A stretch of DNA of 64,000 nucleotides, from assembly GCA_049299915.1 (NCBI GenBank), contig JBAQYG010000029.1:1-64000 (forward strand), written 5' to 3'. The notes below the pieces were generated by a model. That model ran no database searches. It was not told the origin of the DNA and was given only the letters and a program-made list of their open reading frames with translations. Position 1 is the first letter of the stretch, and every line of letters begins with the position of its first letter. The stretch comes from JAVHQB01 sp049299915. GTDB taxonomy: Bacteria; Patescibacteriota; Minisyncoccia; UBA6257; JAVHQB01. The translations under genes and the position numbers were made by a program. Shown here in pieces: positions 1 to 8,295 of the stretch.

Positions 1-2023
1 GCGTCATGGAGAAGCGACTAATAATACACAACGCTATTTTAGTAATTATCCGGAGATTAAAGTTGCTCACTTAACTCCGAAAGGAAAACAAGACGTAGCA
101 ATTGCGGCTAAGCGTATTTCCAAACAAAAAGAAAAAATAGATATTATTGTTTCTTCGGATTTAGCTAGGACAAAAGAAACTGCCGATATAGTTGCTAGTA
201 TTTTGAATGTTCCAGTAATCTTTAATAAGAATTTTAGAGAATTTAATGTAGGGAGTCTCAATGGTAAATCTATTAATGAGGAACAATTTCATGATTTTAA
301 AAAGAGCCATAAGGAGAGAGATTTCACGAGTAGCGGTGGAGAAGATTATCTAACCCTTCAAAAAAGAATGATTCAGGGATTAAAGGAGGTAATTAGCCAA
401 TATCCTCAAAAAAATGTTTTAATTGTTTCTCATGAAACCAATTTAATAGCTCTTTTGAATTCCCAGAAACAAGACTTAAAAGAGTTTAAAAATGCTGATT
501 TAAAGAAGTTATCATGGGCTCATTTACCAATTAATACTCAAGGAGAAAGTGATCTCCATCGTCCCTATGTAGATGAAATTAAATTAAAGTGTCCTAAGTG
601 TGGTGAAGGTATGATCAGGGTACTTGATTTAATAGATGTTTGGTTTGATTCTGGGTCTATGCCCTTTGCACAATGGCACTATCCTTTTGAGAACAAGAAT
701 TTAATAGACAAAAAAATAGCCTATCCAGCAGATTATATTTGTGAAGCGGCGGATCAAACCAGGGGTTGGTTTTATACTTTATTAGCCATTTCCACATTAT
801 TAGAGAAGGGACCATCCTATAAAAATGTAATTTCAGTAGGATTGGTTTTAGACGAAAAAGGAGAGAAAATGTCTAAAACAAAGGGCAATATAGTTGATCC
901 GTGGTCTCTCTTTAATTCTTATGGTGCCGATGCTCTGCGCTGGTATTTCTTTAGGGTCAATGCTCCCGAAGAAAGCAAATTATTCTCAGAGAAAGAAATG
1001 CTTCAATATTTCCGTAGGTTTATAATGCCCCTTTGGAATGTTTATCTGTTTTATGAAATGTATCGATCTAAAAGCGTGGTGACCTTACCAAAGAAGGCTC
1101 CAGAAGCAAGCCATTTACGAATTTTAGATAAATGGATATTAGTAAGAACATCTGAAGTTGCCGATCAAGTTAAATTACTTCTGGATCAATATAAAATAAA
1201 CGAAGCTAGCAAAGAATTGGAAAATTTTGTTGATGATTTATCCCGTTGGTATCTACGTCGTTCTCGAAAAGTTTTTCAAAAACCAAATTCTTCTAATGAA
1301 TTGAAAATAAGTACTACAGTTCTCTCTTATGTTTTAGGCGAAACCGCTAAAATAATTAGTCCTTTCTGTCCATTCTTAGCTGAAACTTTATGGCAAAAAT
1401 TGGGAGGTAAGAGTTTGGCAAAAAGTGTTCATCTTTGTGATTGGCCAAAAAGTAAAAAAATAACTTCTTCAAATAAGAAATTATTAGAGCAAATGAACGT
1501 TATAAGAAATTTAGCTAGTGTTGGCTTACAAATAAGGCAAACTTCTGGAATAAAAGTACGTCAACCATTGAGTACTCTCGAGATTTCAGTTTCCACCTTC
1601 AAAAACATTAAACAAATAGAGTTTTGGGGAATCTTGAAAGATGAACTGAATATAAAAGAAATAAAAAAGGTTAATCAATTTAGTAAGAAAGATAATTGGA
1701 AAATAGGCGAGTTAGGTAAGCTCAAAGCTAATTTGGATACCAATATCACCAAAGAGCTTTACGAAGAAGGGCTCATGAACGATCTTATCCGTGGACTGCA
1801 AGACTTAAGACAAAAAACCGGATTAAAACCAGATAAATTTATTAATCTTTGCCTAAACACAGCAAATGAAGATATAGAAAATATCTTGAGAACCAATGAG
1901 AAGATTATAAAAGAAGCAGTTAAAGCAAAAACCCTATCTTTTGAAAAAGACCCCAAAACTAATGCACCATTAGAAATAGAAATGGGAGAAACAATAGTTA
2001 ATGCCTCTCTAAAAGAGATATAA
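1..2023 (+). CDS. ileS: Isoleucyl-tRNA synthetase (3' part) with in-frame histidine phosphatase domain
   Basis: Attaches isoleucine to tRNA-Ile in the cytoplasm. The frame is open from base 2, so the N-terminal part (HIGH motif, most of the editing domain) lies before the window. The first ~165 visible residues are a histidine phosphatase: RHGE at bases 2-13, SSDLART near 150-172, a REF-type acidic loop near 237, and the second catalytic histidine in SHE near 428-436. The synthetase resumes at DLHRPYVDEI (about 551) and continues with DVWFDSGS, KMSKT (866-880) and the anticodon-binding domain. All main phosphatase catalytic residues are present. The C-terminus has no zinc finger, resembling the eukaryote-like IleRS clade. 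IleRS is certain; phosphatase activity is inferred. Confidence 0.95.
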   Translation, partial: RHGEATNNTQRYFSNYPEIKVAHLTPKGKQDVAIAAKRISKQKEKIDIIVSSDLARTKETADIVASILNVPVIFNKNFREFNVGSLNGKSINEEQFHDFKKSHKERDFTSSGGEDYLTLQKRMIQGLKEVISQYPQKNVLIVSHETNLIALLNSQKQDLKEFKNADLKKLSWAHLPINTQGESDLHRPYVDEIKLKCPKCGEGMIRVLDLIDVWFDSGSMPFAQWHYPFENKNLIDKKIAYPADYICEAADQTRGWFYTLLAISTLLEKGPSYKNVISVGLVLDEKGEKMSKTKGNIVDPWSLFNSYGADALRWYFFRVNAPEESKLFSEKEMLQYFRRFIMPLWNVYLFYEMYRSKSVVTLPKKAPEASHLRILDKWILVRTSEVADQVKLLLDQYKINEASKELENFVDDLSRWYLRRSRKVFQKPNSSNELKISTTVLSYVLGETAKIISPFCPFLAETLWQKLGGKSLAKSVHLCDWPKSKKITSSNKKLLEQMNVIRNLASVGLQIRQTSGIKVRQPLSTLEISVSTFKNIKQIEFWGILKDELNIKEIKKVNQFSKKDNWKIGELGKLKANLDTNITKELYEEGLMNDLIRGLQDLRQKTGLKPDKFINLCLNTANEDIENILRTNEKIIKEAVKAKTLSFEKDPKTNAPLEIEMGETIVNASLKEI

Positions 2024-2025
2024 GA

Positions 2026-2055
2026 AAAAACCCATGCTTTCAAGCATGGGTTTTT
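2026..2055. terminator. Bidirectional Rho-independent terminator between ileS and rnj
   Basis: An 8-bp stem (CCCATGCT at 2031-2038 with AGCATGGG at 2043-2050) and a 4-base loop, with five or more A before and five T after. It can end both the ileS and the convergent rnj transcripts. Confidence 0.9.
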
Positions 2056-2058
2056 CAA

Positions 2059-3918
2059 TTAGGCTTCAATAACAATGGGTAAGACCATTGGACGTCTCTG
2101 GGTTTTCTTAAAGAGGAAGATACCTAGCCCCTCTCTGATATTATTTCTGATGTAGGTCACATTAATCCTAGGATCTTTGACATTACCAACGCTAGTTTTA
2201 ACAATTTGCGCTATTTTATCCTTAGCTTCTTTTAGTAAGTCTTGAGATTCTTTCATATAAACAAATCCTCGAGAAACAATTTCTGGTTCAGACATGAGTA
2301 CTCCATATTTTCCTAAAACAGCGATTACCACAAAAATACCATCTTGAGAAATAGTATTTCTATCGCGTAGAACTACTTCTCCGACGTCTCCTACACCAAG
2401 CCCGTCGATCATAACATAGTTGGCTGGTACAAACTTTTCAGTCAATGTCATTTTCTCTTTTGTGAGTTCTACGACTTGTCCATTAGAAGGTATGGCTATA
2501 TTCTCTTCGGGAATGCCCACTTCTATTGCCAAATTAGCATTAGAACGTCGCATAGAATAATGACCGTGAATAGGTAAGAGATATTTAGGATGAGTTAAAC
2601 TCATCATAAGTTTAAGATCTTCTTGTTGGGCGTGTCCACTAGCATGAATATCTAACATCTTATAATGGAAAACTTTGGCTCCTTGTTTTAAGAGGGTATC
2701 TTTAAGATTTTGGACGGCTAATTCATTACCAGGGACAATAGAAGAAGAAAATATTACAGTATCTCCTTTTTCTATATGAAGTAATTTATGCTCACGATTA
2801 GCTATCTTCATAAGAGTAGCATTATCCTCTCCTTGGGCACCAGTACATAAAATAGCCACTTCTTGAGGAGGGAGATGCAGAGCTTCAGACAGGGGAATAA
2901 TAGTTCCTTTTTTAGATTTGAGGTAACCAAGCTTTTCGGAGACATCCACGTTAAACTTCATAGAGTAGCCCTCAATAGCTACTTTTCTGCCCAGTTTTTC
3001 ACAAATAATGAGAGCTTCTTGCAGACGACTAATAAGGGAAGAAAAGGTAGCTAAAATGATTCTACCTTTTGCATTAGCGAATAAAACTTCAAGGTTATCC
3101 ATAATCACACTTTCAGACATGGAATAACCTGGAACTTCGGCATTAGTAGAGTCAATCAGAAGCATATCTACTCCACCATCAGCCAAACGAACTATATGAT
3201 TAAGATCAGCTGGTTTATCACCGATTGGTTGTAAATCAAATTTAAAGTCACCAGTTAAAATTAATGTACCAACAGGAGTTTTTACAAAAAGACCAAAGGC
3301 ATCGGGGATATTATGATTAACATGGAAAGGCTGAACACTAAATGGTCCTAAATTGATACTCTCGTTTCCATCGGGATTAACAAGTCGAATATCCAGTTTT
3401 TTTAATTTAGGAAAATCTTCTTGTCTTCTTAAAATAATGGCTCGGGTTAAAGGAGCTGTGTAAATGGGGGGATAATCTAATTTGTCTATAAGATAAGGGA
3501 TAGCCCCCAAATGGTCGTAATGACCATGAGTAATAAAAGCCCCTAGAATCTTTTTTTCAGGATTATTAACTAGATATTCTATATTGGGCACAATGAAATC
3601 AATGCCAGGCATTGTTTCATCCGGAAAACGAAAACCAATATCAACAACAATGATTTGATTCTGATATTCAAGAAGAAGCATGTTACGACCCACCTCTTCA
3701 AAACCACCCAAAGCAATAATTTTTAAAACTTCATTATTTTTTGGAACGATAGGATTTGATGGTTGGGGAGCGGGGATAGTTGTAGAACTTATAATTCTCA
3801 CCCCCGGATTACCGCCCTTTAAATCAGTTCCTCGGTTGGGATTTTTGGGTGGATAGTGTTTATAATTTTGTCTGTGGGAATGAAAATTCCCATGAGGCTG
3901 AGGTTTAGATGTTTCCAT
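2059..3918 (-). CDS. rnj: Ribonuclease J
   Basis: Metallo-beta-lactamase/beta-CASP nuclease with 5'-3' exo- and endonuclease activity in mRNA decay and RNA maturation. The zinc-binding motif HGHYDH is at residues 131-136, preceded by the family start GGFEEVGRN near 71-79; STNAE and the CTGAQGE beta-CASP motif follow. A 60-residue N-terminal extension rich in Pro, Asn, His and basic residues precedes the catalytic core and is not part of the standard family. Length is 619 residues versus about 555 in Bacillus; the difference is mostly this tail. The ATG at 3916-3918 has no Shine-Dalgarno sequence. RNase Y is encoded at 8.3 kb, so both Gram-positive-type decay nucleases are here. Confidence 0.95.
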   Translation of the reverse strand: METSKPQPHGNFHSHRQNYKHYPPKNPNRGTDLKGGNPGVRIISSTTIPAPQPSNPIVPKNNEVLKIIALGGFEEVGRNMLLLEYQNQIIVVDIGFRFPDETMPGIDFIVPNIEYLVNNPEKKILGAFITHGHYDHLGAIPYLIDKLDYPPIYTAPLTRAIILRRQEDFPKLKKLDIRLVNPDGNESINLGPFSVQPFHVNHNIPDAFGLFVKTPVGTLILTGDFKFDLQPIGDKPADLNHIVRLADGGVDMLLIDSTNAEVPGYSMSESVIMDNLEVLFANAKGRIILATFSSLISRLQEALIICEKLGRKVAIEGYSMKFNVDVSEKLGYLKSKKGTIIPLSEALHLPPQEVAILCTGAQGEDNATLMKIANREHKLLHIEKGDTVIFSSSIVPGNELAVQNLKDTLLKQGAKVFHYKMLDIHASGHAQQEDLKLMMSLTHPKYLLPIHGHYSMRRSNANLAIEVGIPEENIAIPSNGQVVELTKEKMTLTEKFVPANYVMIDGLGVGDVGEVVLRDRNTISQDGIFVVIAVLGKYGVLMSEPEIVSRGFVYMKESQDLLKEAKDKIAQIVKTSVGNVKDPRINVTYIRNNIREGLGIFLFKKTQRRPMVLPIVIEA

Positions 3919-4001
3919 AAAATTATTTTCCCATTATATTAAAAGGGATTTTTATTATTTAAATTGAATAAAGATTAAAAACGATAGTGGATACTTAAAT
4001 A

Positions 4002-4087
4002 TGGTGCCGTCGGCCGGAGTCGAACCGGCAAGGCCAATGGCCACAGCGTTCTGAACGCTGCGCGTATACCAATTCCGCCACGACGGC
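4002..4087 (-). tRNA. tRNA-Leu(CAG), CCA encoded
   Basis: On the minus strand the acceptor GCCGTCG pairs with CGACGGC. The anticodon loop is TTCAGAA (CAG), and a long variable arm is present, as expected for a class II Leu tRNA. The 3' CCA is encoded at 4002-4004. It lies 8 bases before the start side of the next minus-strand gene's 3' end, so it is probably its own unit or co-transcribed with the operon behind it. Confidence 0.95.
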
Positions 4088-4094
4088 ATTTAGA

Positions 4095-5783
4095 CTAACG
4101 GCTTAAGCGAGTGTGAATATACCAATCAGCTACGTTGTTGTAACGATCAGAAAGATAGCTGCCTTCACGCAAGGTGTTTCCTATTACACTGGGACTTAGG
4201 GCATATAATTGCAGAGGATTACCCAGGGTAAAACAAGGGCTAGCCTCTAGTAAGATATTTTGTAGTTCAATTAAATCAGCTTCTCTCTTAGAAGGATCAC
4301 TAATTTGTTGAATTTCTTCTAATAAAGCATCGGCATTTTTGTCGCTAAAGTTGCTGAGATTGAGGCTACCATTAGTATGCCAAAAATTGTAAGGGTCTGG
4401 TTCTCGACCGTAAAATTCTCCAAAGAGTAAGACTTCATAATTCTTGTTAGGGATAGTATCTGATTCAAGCTCTACGAGAGAGACAATTTTAATTGTGGTT
4501 GGAATCCCTATGGAATCCCAATTGGCTTTAATAATTTCAGCGGCAGCCGTTAATTCTGGTAAATCAGCTACGGTTAAAGTTATACCGAGTGGTTGATAGG
4601 TATCAGCTACCTTTTTTTGTTTGATGATCTTTTCCCAATTAGAAGACTCATTTAAATGGTAAGTTTCTCCTAAAATTTCTCGACTATGAGTTGGATTATA
4701 CACTAATGAAGTTGTTGGAACTGAGTTATAACCAAGAAATCCTTGGCTAATTAAATTATTAGCTTCCAAAAGATTGTTTCCGAAAGCTTTTTCTTTAATC
4801 GTTTTCCTATCAATGGCTTCATTAAGTGCTAAACGATTATCGACATCACCGAGAAGAGAATTATTACTTTTTAAATTATAAAAGACAGCGTAATAGCGGG
4901 GAAGTTCAATCGTTTCGAAATAATTTGAACGATTTTTAATAGTTTCTTTAAAAGAGATAGGAATATTACTTAAAGAAGTAACTTCCTTTTTTTGAAAAGC
5001 GGCTTTTAATTCATCATAATTTTTATAGAAGCGATAGGTAATGGTACTAATATTGGGCATCTTCTCAAAATAATAGTCATTAGCCTTTAAATCATAGCTA
5101 ATAATATTACCCAATGTATCTTTGGTTAAACTAGAAAAAATGTAGGGTCCAGTTCCCACGGGTTGTAAACTATATTTGGTAAAGGCTAAGTTTTTGACGT
5201 TAATCTGACTCCAAATATGAGAAGGAACAATTTTTACTGTTAAATTATCTTTAAAACCTACATAAGGTTTATTAAGGTGAAATTGAACTACGCTTTGATT
5301 AACCTTTTCGGTTACTACTCCCAACCAATTACTTCGCCAAGGGCTATGGAAATCAGGGTCTTGAATAGCTTCTATGGTGAAGATTACGTCATCGGCAGTA
5401 AAATCTGTACCATCTTGCCAGAGAACATTTTTGTTGAGAATAATAGTATAGGTCTTACCGTCTTCACTGACATCATATTTTTCAGCCAAAGATGGCTTTA
5501 AATTATTTTGATCATCAATAGTGAAGAGGCTGCTATAAATCAGAGCTTCTAATTCGGTGTCAGCTTCATTGGCTTGGGTTACTATAGGATTCAAAAGATA
5601 AGGTTGGCCTACTATACCTACAGTCATTTTACCCCCAGTAGCTGGAACGACTTTTAGATATTTATGGGCTACGTTATTAACCAAAATGATTCCGGCCGTG
5701 AGAATGACAAGAATTAAAGATACCAAAACAACTTTTTCTTTTAAAGAAAAAAGGTGCCAATATTTTTTTGAAAAGGCTACCAT
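4095..5783 (-). CDS. Family 5 extracellular solute-binding protein (peptide ABC type)
   Basis: 562 residues. One N-terminal membrane segment (about residues 18-36) is followed by an SBP_bac_5 fold: the start region MTVGIVGQPYLLNPI, the lobe motif SLAEKYDVSEDGKTYT, and VLWQDGTDFTADDV. It resembles DppA/OppA, which bind oligopeptides outside the membrane. There is no lipobox cysteine, so it is probably anchored by the uncleaved helix. No permease or ATPase gene lies nearby; the following genes are secG, a small membrane protein and gpmI in the same direction. The ligand is unknown. Confidence 0.85.
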   Translation of the reverse strand: MVAFSKKYWHLFSLKEKVVLVSLILVILTAGIILVNNVAHKYLKVVPATGGKMTVGIVGQPYLLNPIVTQANEADTELEALIYSSLFTIDDQNNLKPSLAEKYDVSEDGKTYTIILNKNVLWQDGTDFTADDVIFTIEAIQDPDFHSPWRSNWLGVVTEKVNQSVVQFHLNKPYVGFKDNLTVKIVPSHIWSQINVKNLAFTKYSLQPVGTGPYIFSSLTKDTLGNIISYDLKANDYYFEKMPNISTITYRFYKNYDELKAAFQKKEVTSLSNIPISFKETIKNRSNYFETIELPRYYAVFYNLKSNNSLLGDVDNRLALNEAIDRKTIKEKAFGNNLLEANNLISQGFLGYNSVPTTSLVYNPTHSREILGETYHLNESSNWEKIIKQKKVADTYQPLGITLTVADLPELTAAAEIIKANWDSIGIPTTIKIVSLVELESDTIPNKNYEVLLFGEFYGREPDPYNFWHTNGSLNLSNFSDKNADALLEEIQQISDPSKREADLIELQNILLEASPCFTLGNPLQLYALSPSVIGNTLREGSYLSDRYNNVADWYIHTRLSR

Positions 5784-5813
5784 AACATTTTAATTAGATC
5801 GCAAGACTTAGGG

Positions 5814-6038
5814 TTATTTTATTTTCAACAAAGCCAAACACAGTCCTACGAAAATAATACCAATAATAACGGTTACAGTAAAAATCCATTTTTCTGCTCC
5901 ACGTCGAGTGGTTAAAAAGCTACTTTGACCACCAAATGTTTCACTAAGGCCAGATTCTCCTTGTTGAAGGATAACCAAGATGGCGAGGATAACTCCTAAA
6001 ACGATTAAAGCGATTTTAATGAGAGAGACGATAGGCAT
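5814..6038 (-). CDS. secG: Preprotein translocase subunit SecG
   Basis: 74 residues with two transmembrane helices (about 4-22 and 52-70). The linker carries the SecG signature: QQGESGLSETFGG, then a short loop ending in RGAEK. SecG is the small auxiliary subunit of the SecYEG channel. It lies between the solute-binding protein gene and a small membrane protein gene, with gaps of 30 and 3 bases, so it is probably in one minus-strand operon with gpmI. Confidence 0.92.
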   Translation of the reverse strand: MPIVSLIKIALIVLGVILAILVILQQGESGLSETFGGQSSFLTTRRGAEKWIFTVTVIIGIIFVGLCLALLKIK

Positions 6039-6041
6039 AAC

Positions 6042-6395
6042 TTATGTTTGTTTATTAACGGTAGCCAAAATATTGGCTATTCCTAATATTAAAGACGAAA
6101 TTAACAAATTACTAAATCCAGTCACATTAAACTCTGGCACTAAAGCCATAGCTATCTTAAGAAGAATTAGGTTTAAAACGATGGCAAATAAGCCAAAAGT
6201 AATCCAAATTAGGGGCTTAGAAACAAATGACAGGATGGGTCTGAGGAAGATATTGATAGTCCCGATAACAGCGCTAAGCTTCAGTAATGTAACTAAATCC
6301 CCATCAAATGTCAAGACATGAAAATGTTCTAAGGCTAAAACAGCGATAGCATTAAGAATGATTTGTAAGATGATTTTTTGCAATAGAACCCTCAT
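6042..6395 (-). CDS. Four-helix membrane protein, phage holin family 4 type
   Basis: 117 residues, almost entirely hydrophobic with four predicted helices. The pattern LEHFHVLTFDG, then a helix rich in Leu and Ile and FLRPILSFVSKPL, matches the family named mycobacterial 4-TMS phage holin/YvlD-like. Despite the family name, chromosomal members are widespread and have no shown lysis role. It is 3 bases from secG and 7 bases from gpmI, so it is co-transcribed with them. Confidence 0.75.
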   Translation of the reverse strand: MRVLLQKIILQIILNAIAVLALEHFHVLTFDGDLVTLLKLSAVIGTINIFLRPILSFVSKPLIWITFGLFAIVLNLILLKIAMALVPEFNVTGFSNLLISSLILGIANILATVNKQT

Positions 6396-6402
6396 TGAAA
6401 AC

Positions 6403-7986
6403 CTAATTATTTCTTTTTAATATAGGAATAAGGCTCTGACCATTCATTTCTGGTGGCTTAGAAATGCTCATTAATTCTAAAATGGTGGGAGCTATATCTG
6501 CCAATGTACCAATAGAAAGTTTTTCTCTTTTTTGGCTTTCGGATGTAAATCGAGGGGTAGCCAATTTATACTCAGGATCTATTAACCAGAAGGGAACCGG
6601 ATTTAAATTGTGTTGAGTATCAATTTCTCCAGTAGTAGGATTTATCATTTGCTCTAAATTACCATGATCAGAAGTAACTATAACAGTGTAGTTTACTGCC
6701 AGAGCCTTATTAATAATTTGATTGACTTTATCATCCATAATTTTAACAACATCTAAACCAGCTTGGAAATTGCCAGTATGAGCGATCAAATCAGAATTAG
6801 CATAATTCACCAAAATAAAGTCATAAATATTATCATCCATAGCTTGCAGGAGTCGTTCGTTAACTTCCCCAATGGCCAAAGAGGGAGATTCTTCCAAATG
6901 CCCAGTTTTAATAGAAGGTACTATTACCCAATGCTCACTAGGATATGGTTTTTCTTTAAGTCCATTGAAGAAATAAGTAACTGCAGCATATTTTTCAGAT
7001 TCAGCAAGATGTAGTTGACGTTTACCACTATCAGAGAGCACGCGAGCTAAGGGATTATTAACTACATCAGGGTCATATAGATAGGGAGTAGTGAAATCTG
7101 GATGGTATTTAACCATTGAGAGTAAATGCAATCCTTCTAATTTTTTGGTTTCAAAATAATTAAAATGAGGCAAAGCAAAGGAGCTAAACAACTGTCGAGC
7201 CCTATCTTCCCTGAAATTTGTAAAAATTAAAGTATCATTACTTTGAATGGGGTGTGAGGGATTTTCTCCACCAAGAGAAACTGGATCGATGAATTCATCG
7301 TTAATCCCTTGGTTATAATTATCTTTTAAGTATTCTTCCCAATTATTGGTTACCTTGGACCTGAGACCAGTGAGATTGTCGTAGCAAATTTTAGTCCGAC
7401 CCCAATTCTGGTCTCTATCCATAGCAAAAAACCTTCCAGAGATTGTATTCACAATGCCTCCGTAAGGAGTTATTTTATCCTGTAATTCTTTCAAAAAAAC
7501 AATTCCTCTTTTTGGACCAGAATCGCGACCATCTAGAAAAATATCTAAATAAGAATTTTTGATACCATTTTCAAAGGCCGCTCTAGTAGTAGCAATTAAA
7601 TGATCTAAATCTCCATGAATAGGAGTATTGGTTAGGAGCCCAAGGATATGAAGAGAGCCATTATTTTTAGAGACATTTTTAAGGGTTTCCACTAGATTAG
7701 ATTGTTTAAAAAATCCACCACTTCGAATGTCTGCGTTTATTTTAGTAGCATATTGTTTAACAGTTTTACCTGCACCGATAGTCATATGGCCCACTTCACT
7801 ACCACCAAGATCTTGCCATTCTAAGCCAACGGCATTACCACTTGCCTGAAGAGACCCAATAGGGTAATTGTTAAACCATTTTTCGAGTTGAGGTGTGCCA
7901 GATTGCCAAATAGGATTAGTAAAATTATTTTGTCCTATACCCCAACCGTCCAAAATTATTAAAAGTATTTTTTTAGGAGAACTCAT
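6403..7986 (-). CDS. gpmI: 2,3-bisphosphoglycerate-independent phosphoglycerate mutase
   Basis: Interconverts 3- and 2-phosphoglycerate in glycolysis using two Mn ions. The N-terminal metal motif is LLIILDGWG, the phosphoserine motif GSEVGHMTIGAG, and the C-terminal metal motif TSDHGNLEQM. About 527 residues, normal for the family. I chose the ATG at 7984-7986 (MSSPKK) because it places the LDGWG motif at the usual distance. ATG 7993-7995 or TTG 8020-8022 are in frame, and an AAAGGAAAGG stretch at 8011-8020 could serve either ATG weakly. Having this enzyme means the histidine phosphatase domain in IleRS is not needed for glycolysis. Confidence 0.93.
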   Translation of the reverse strand: MSSPKKILLIILDGWGIGQNNFTNPIWQSGTPQLEKWFNNYPIGSLQASGNAVGLEWQDLGGSEVGHMTIGAGKTVKQYATKINADIRSGGFFKQSNLVETLKNVSKNNGSLHILGLLTNTPIHGDLDHLIATTRAAFENGIKNSYLDIFLDGRDSGPKRGIVFLKELQDKITPYGGIVNTISGRFFAMDRDQNWGRTKICYDNLTGLRSKVTNNWEEYLKDNYNQGINDEFIDPVSLGGENPSHPIQSNDTLIFTNFREDRARQLFSSFALPHFNYFETKKLEGLHLLSMVKYHPDFTTPYLYDPDVVNNPLARVLSDSGKRQLHLAESEKYAAVTYFFNGLKEKPYPSEHWVIVPSIKTGHLEESPSLAIGEVNERLLQAMDDNIYDFILVNYANSDLIAHTGNFQAGLDVVKIMDDKVNQIINKALAVNYTVIVTSDHGNLEQMINPTTGEIDTQHNLNPVPFWLIDPEYKLATPRFTSESQKREKLSIGTLADIAPTILELMSISKPPEMNGQSLIPILKRNN

Positions 7987-8055
7987 ATGATACATTTTAG
8001 CAGAAAATCCCTTTCCTTTCAAAAAATATTTCTAGTTTTTGTTATTTTAATCTTT

Positions 8056-8083
8056 TTGACAAGAATTGAATTTATAGTATACT
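8056..8083 (+). promoter_or_regulatory. Sigma-70 promoter for rny, overlapping a perfect palindrome
   Basis: TTGACA at 8056-8061, a 16-base spacer and TATACT at 8078-8083. The -10 box sits inside a 16-bp perfect palindrome (8072-8087). Transcription should start near 8090, giving a leader of about 205 bases before rny. Confidence 0.8.
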
Positions 8084-8128
8084 ATAAGACAGGCTAAAAT
8101 ATTAGCCAGTTATAAACTTAATAGCAGA

Positions 8129-8284
8129 ATGGCCAAGAGAAGATTGCTTTTTCCCGATATGAATTTGTTACCCACCATTTTTATCTTATTCGCTAACTCA
8201 ATTTTCAGAGAAGAGGGAACTTATCCCGTCTGTTTTAGCGTCAGTATCTAGATAAAAATACTTTTAGCAATCAAAGTTGGCCAT
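8129..8284 (+). ncRNA. Structured leader RNA of rny (candidate, 6S-like shape)
   Basis: Nested helices found by eye: 8129-8136 with 8277-8284 (8 bp), 8143-8148 with 8266-8271 (6 bp), 8178-8185 with 8251-8258 (8 bp), 8191-8196 with 8235-8240 (6 bp), and an inner hairpin around GGGA/TCCC near 8214-8229. A large asymmetric bubble (8149-8177 against 8259-8265) separates the lower and upper stems, as in 6S RNA. There is no terminator before rny, so it is more likely a 5' untranslated regulatory element; a processed RNA is possible. The hairpin GGCTAA/TTAGCC at 8092-8107 precedes it. A 40-codon open frame also starts at 8129. No known family was recognised. Confidence 0.5.
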
Positions 8285-8295
8285 ATTATACATAT

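Noticed and set aside
1..500. A separate histidine phosphatase gene upstream of a truncated ileS
   Set aside because: The frame runs without a stop from the RHGE motif into DLHRPYVDEI, and no start or stop separates them.
8129..8251. A 40-codon open frame starting MAKRRLLFPDM in the rny leader
   Set aside because: The frame is of a length likely by chance and lies across strong nested helices. I kept it only as an alternative to the leader RNA.
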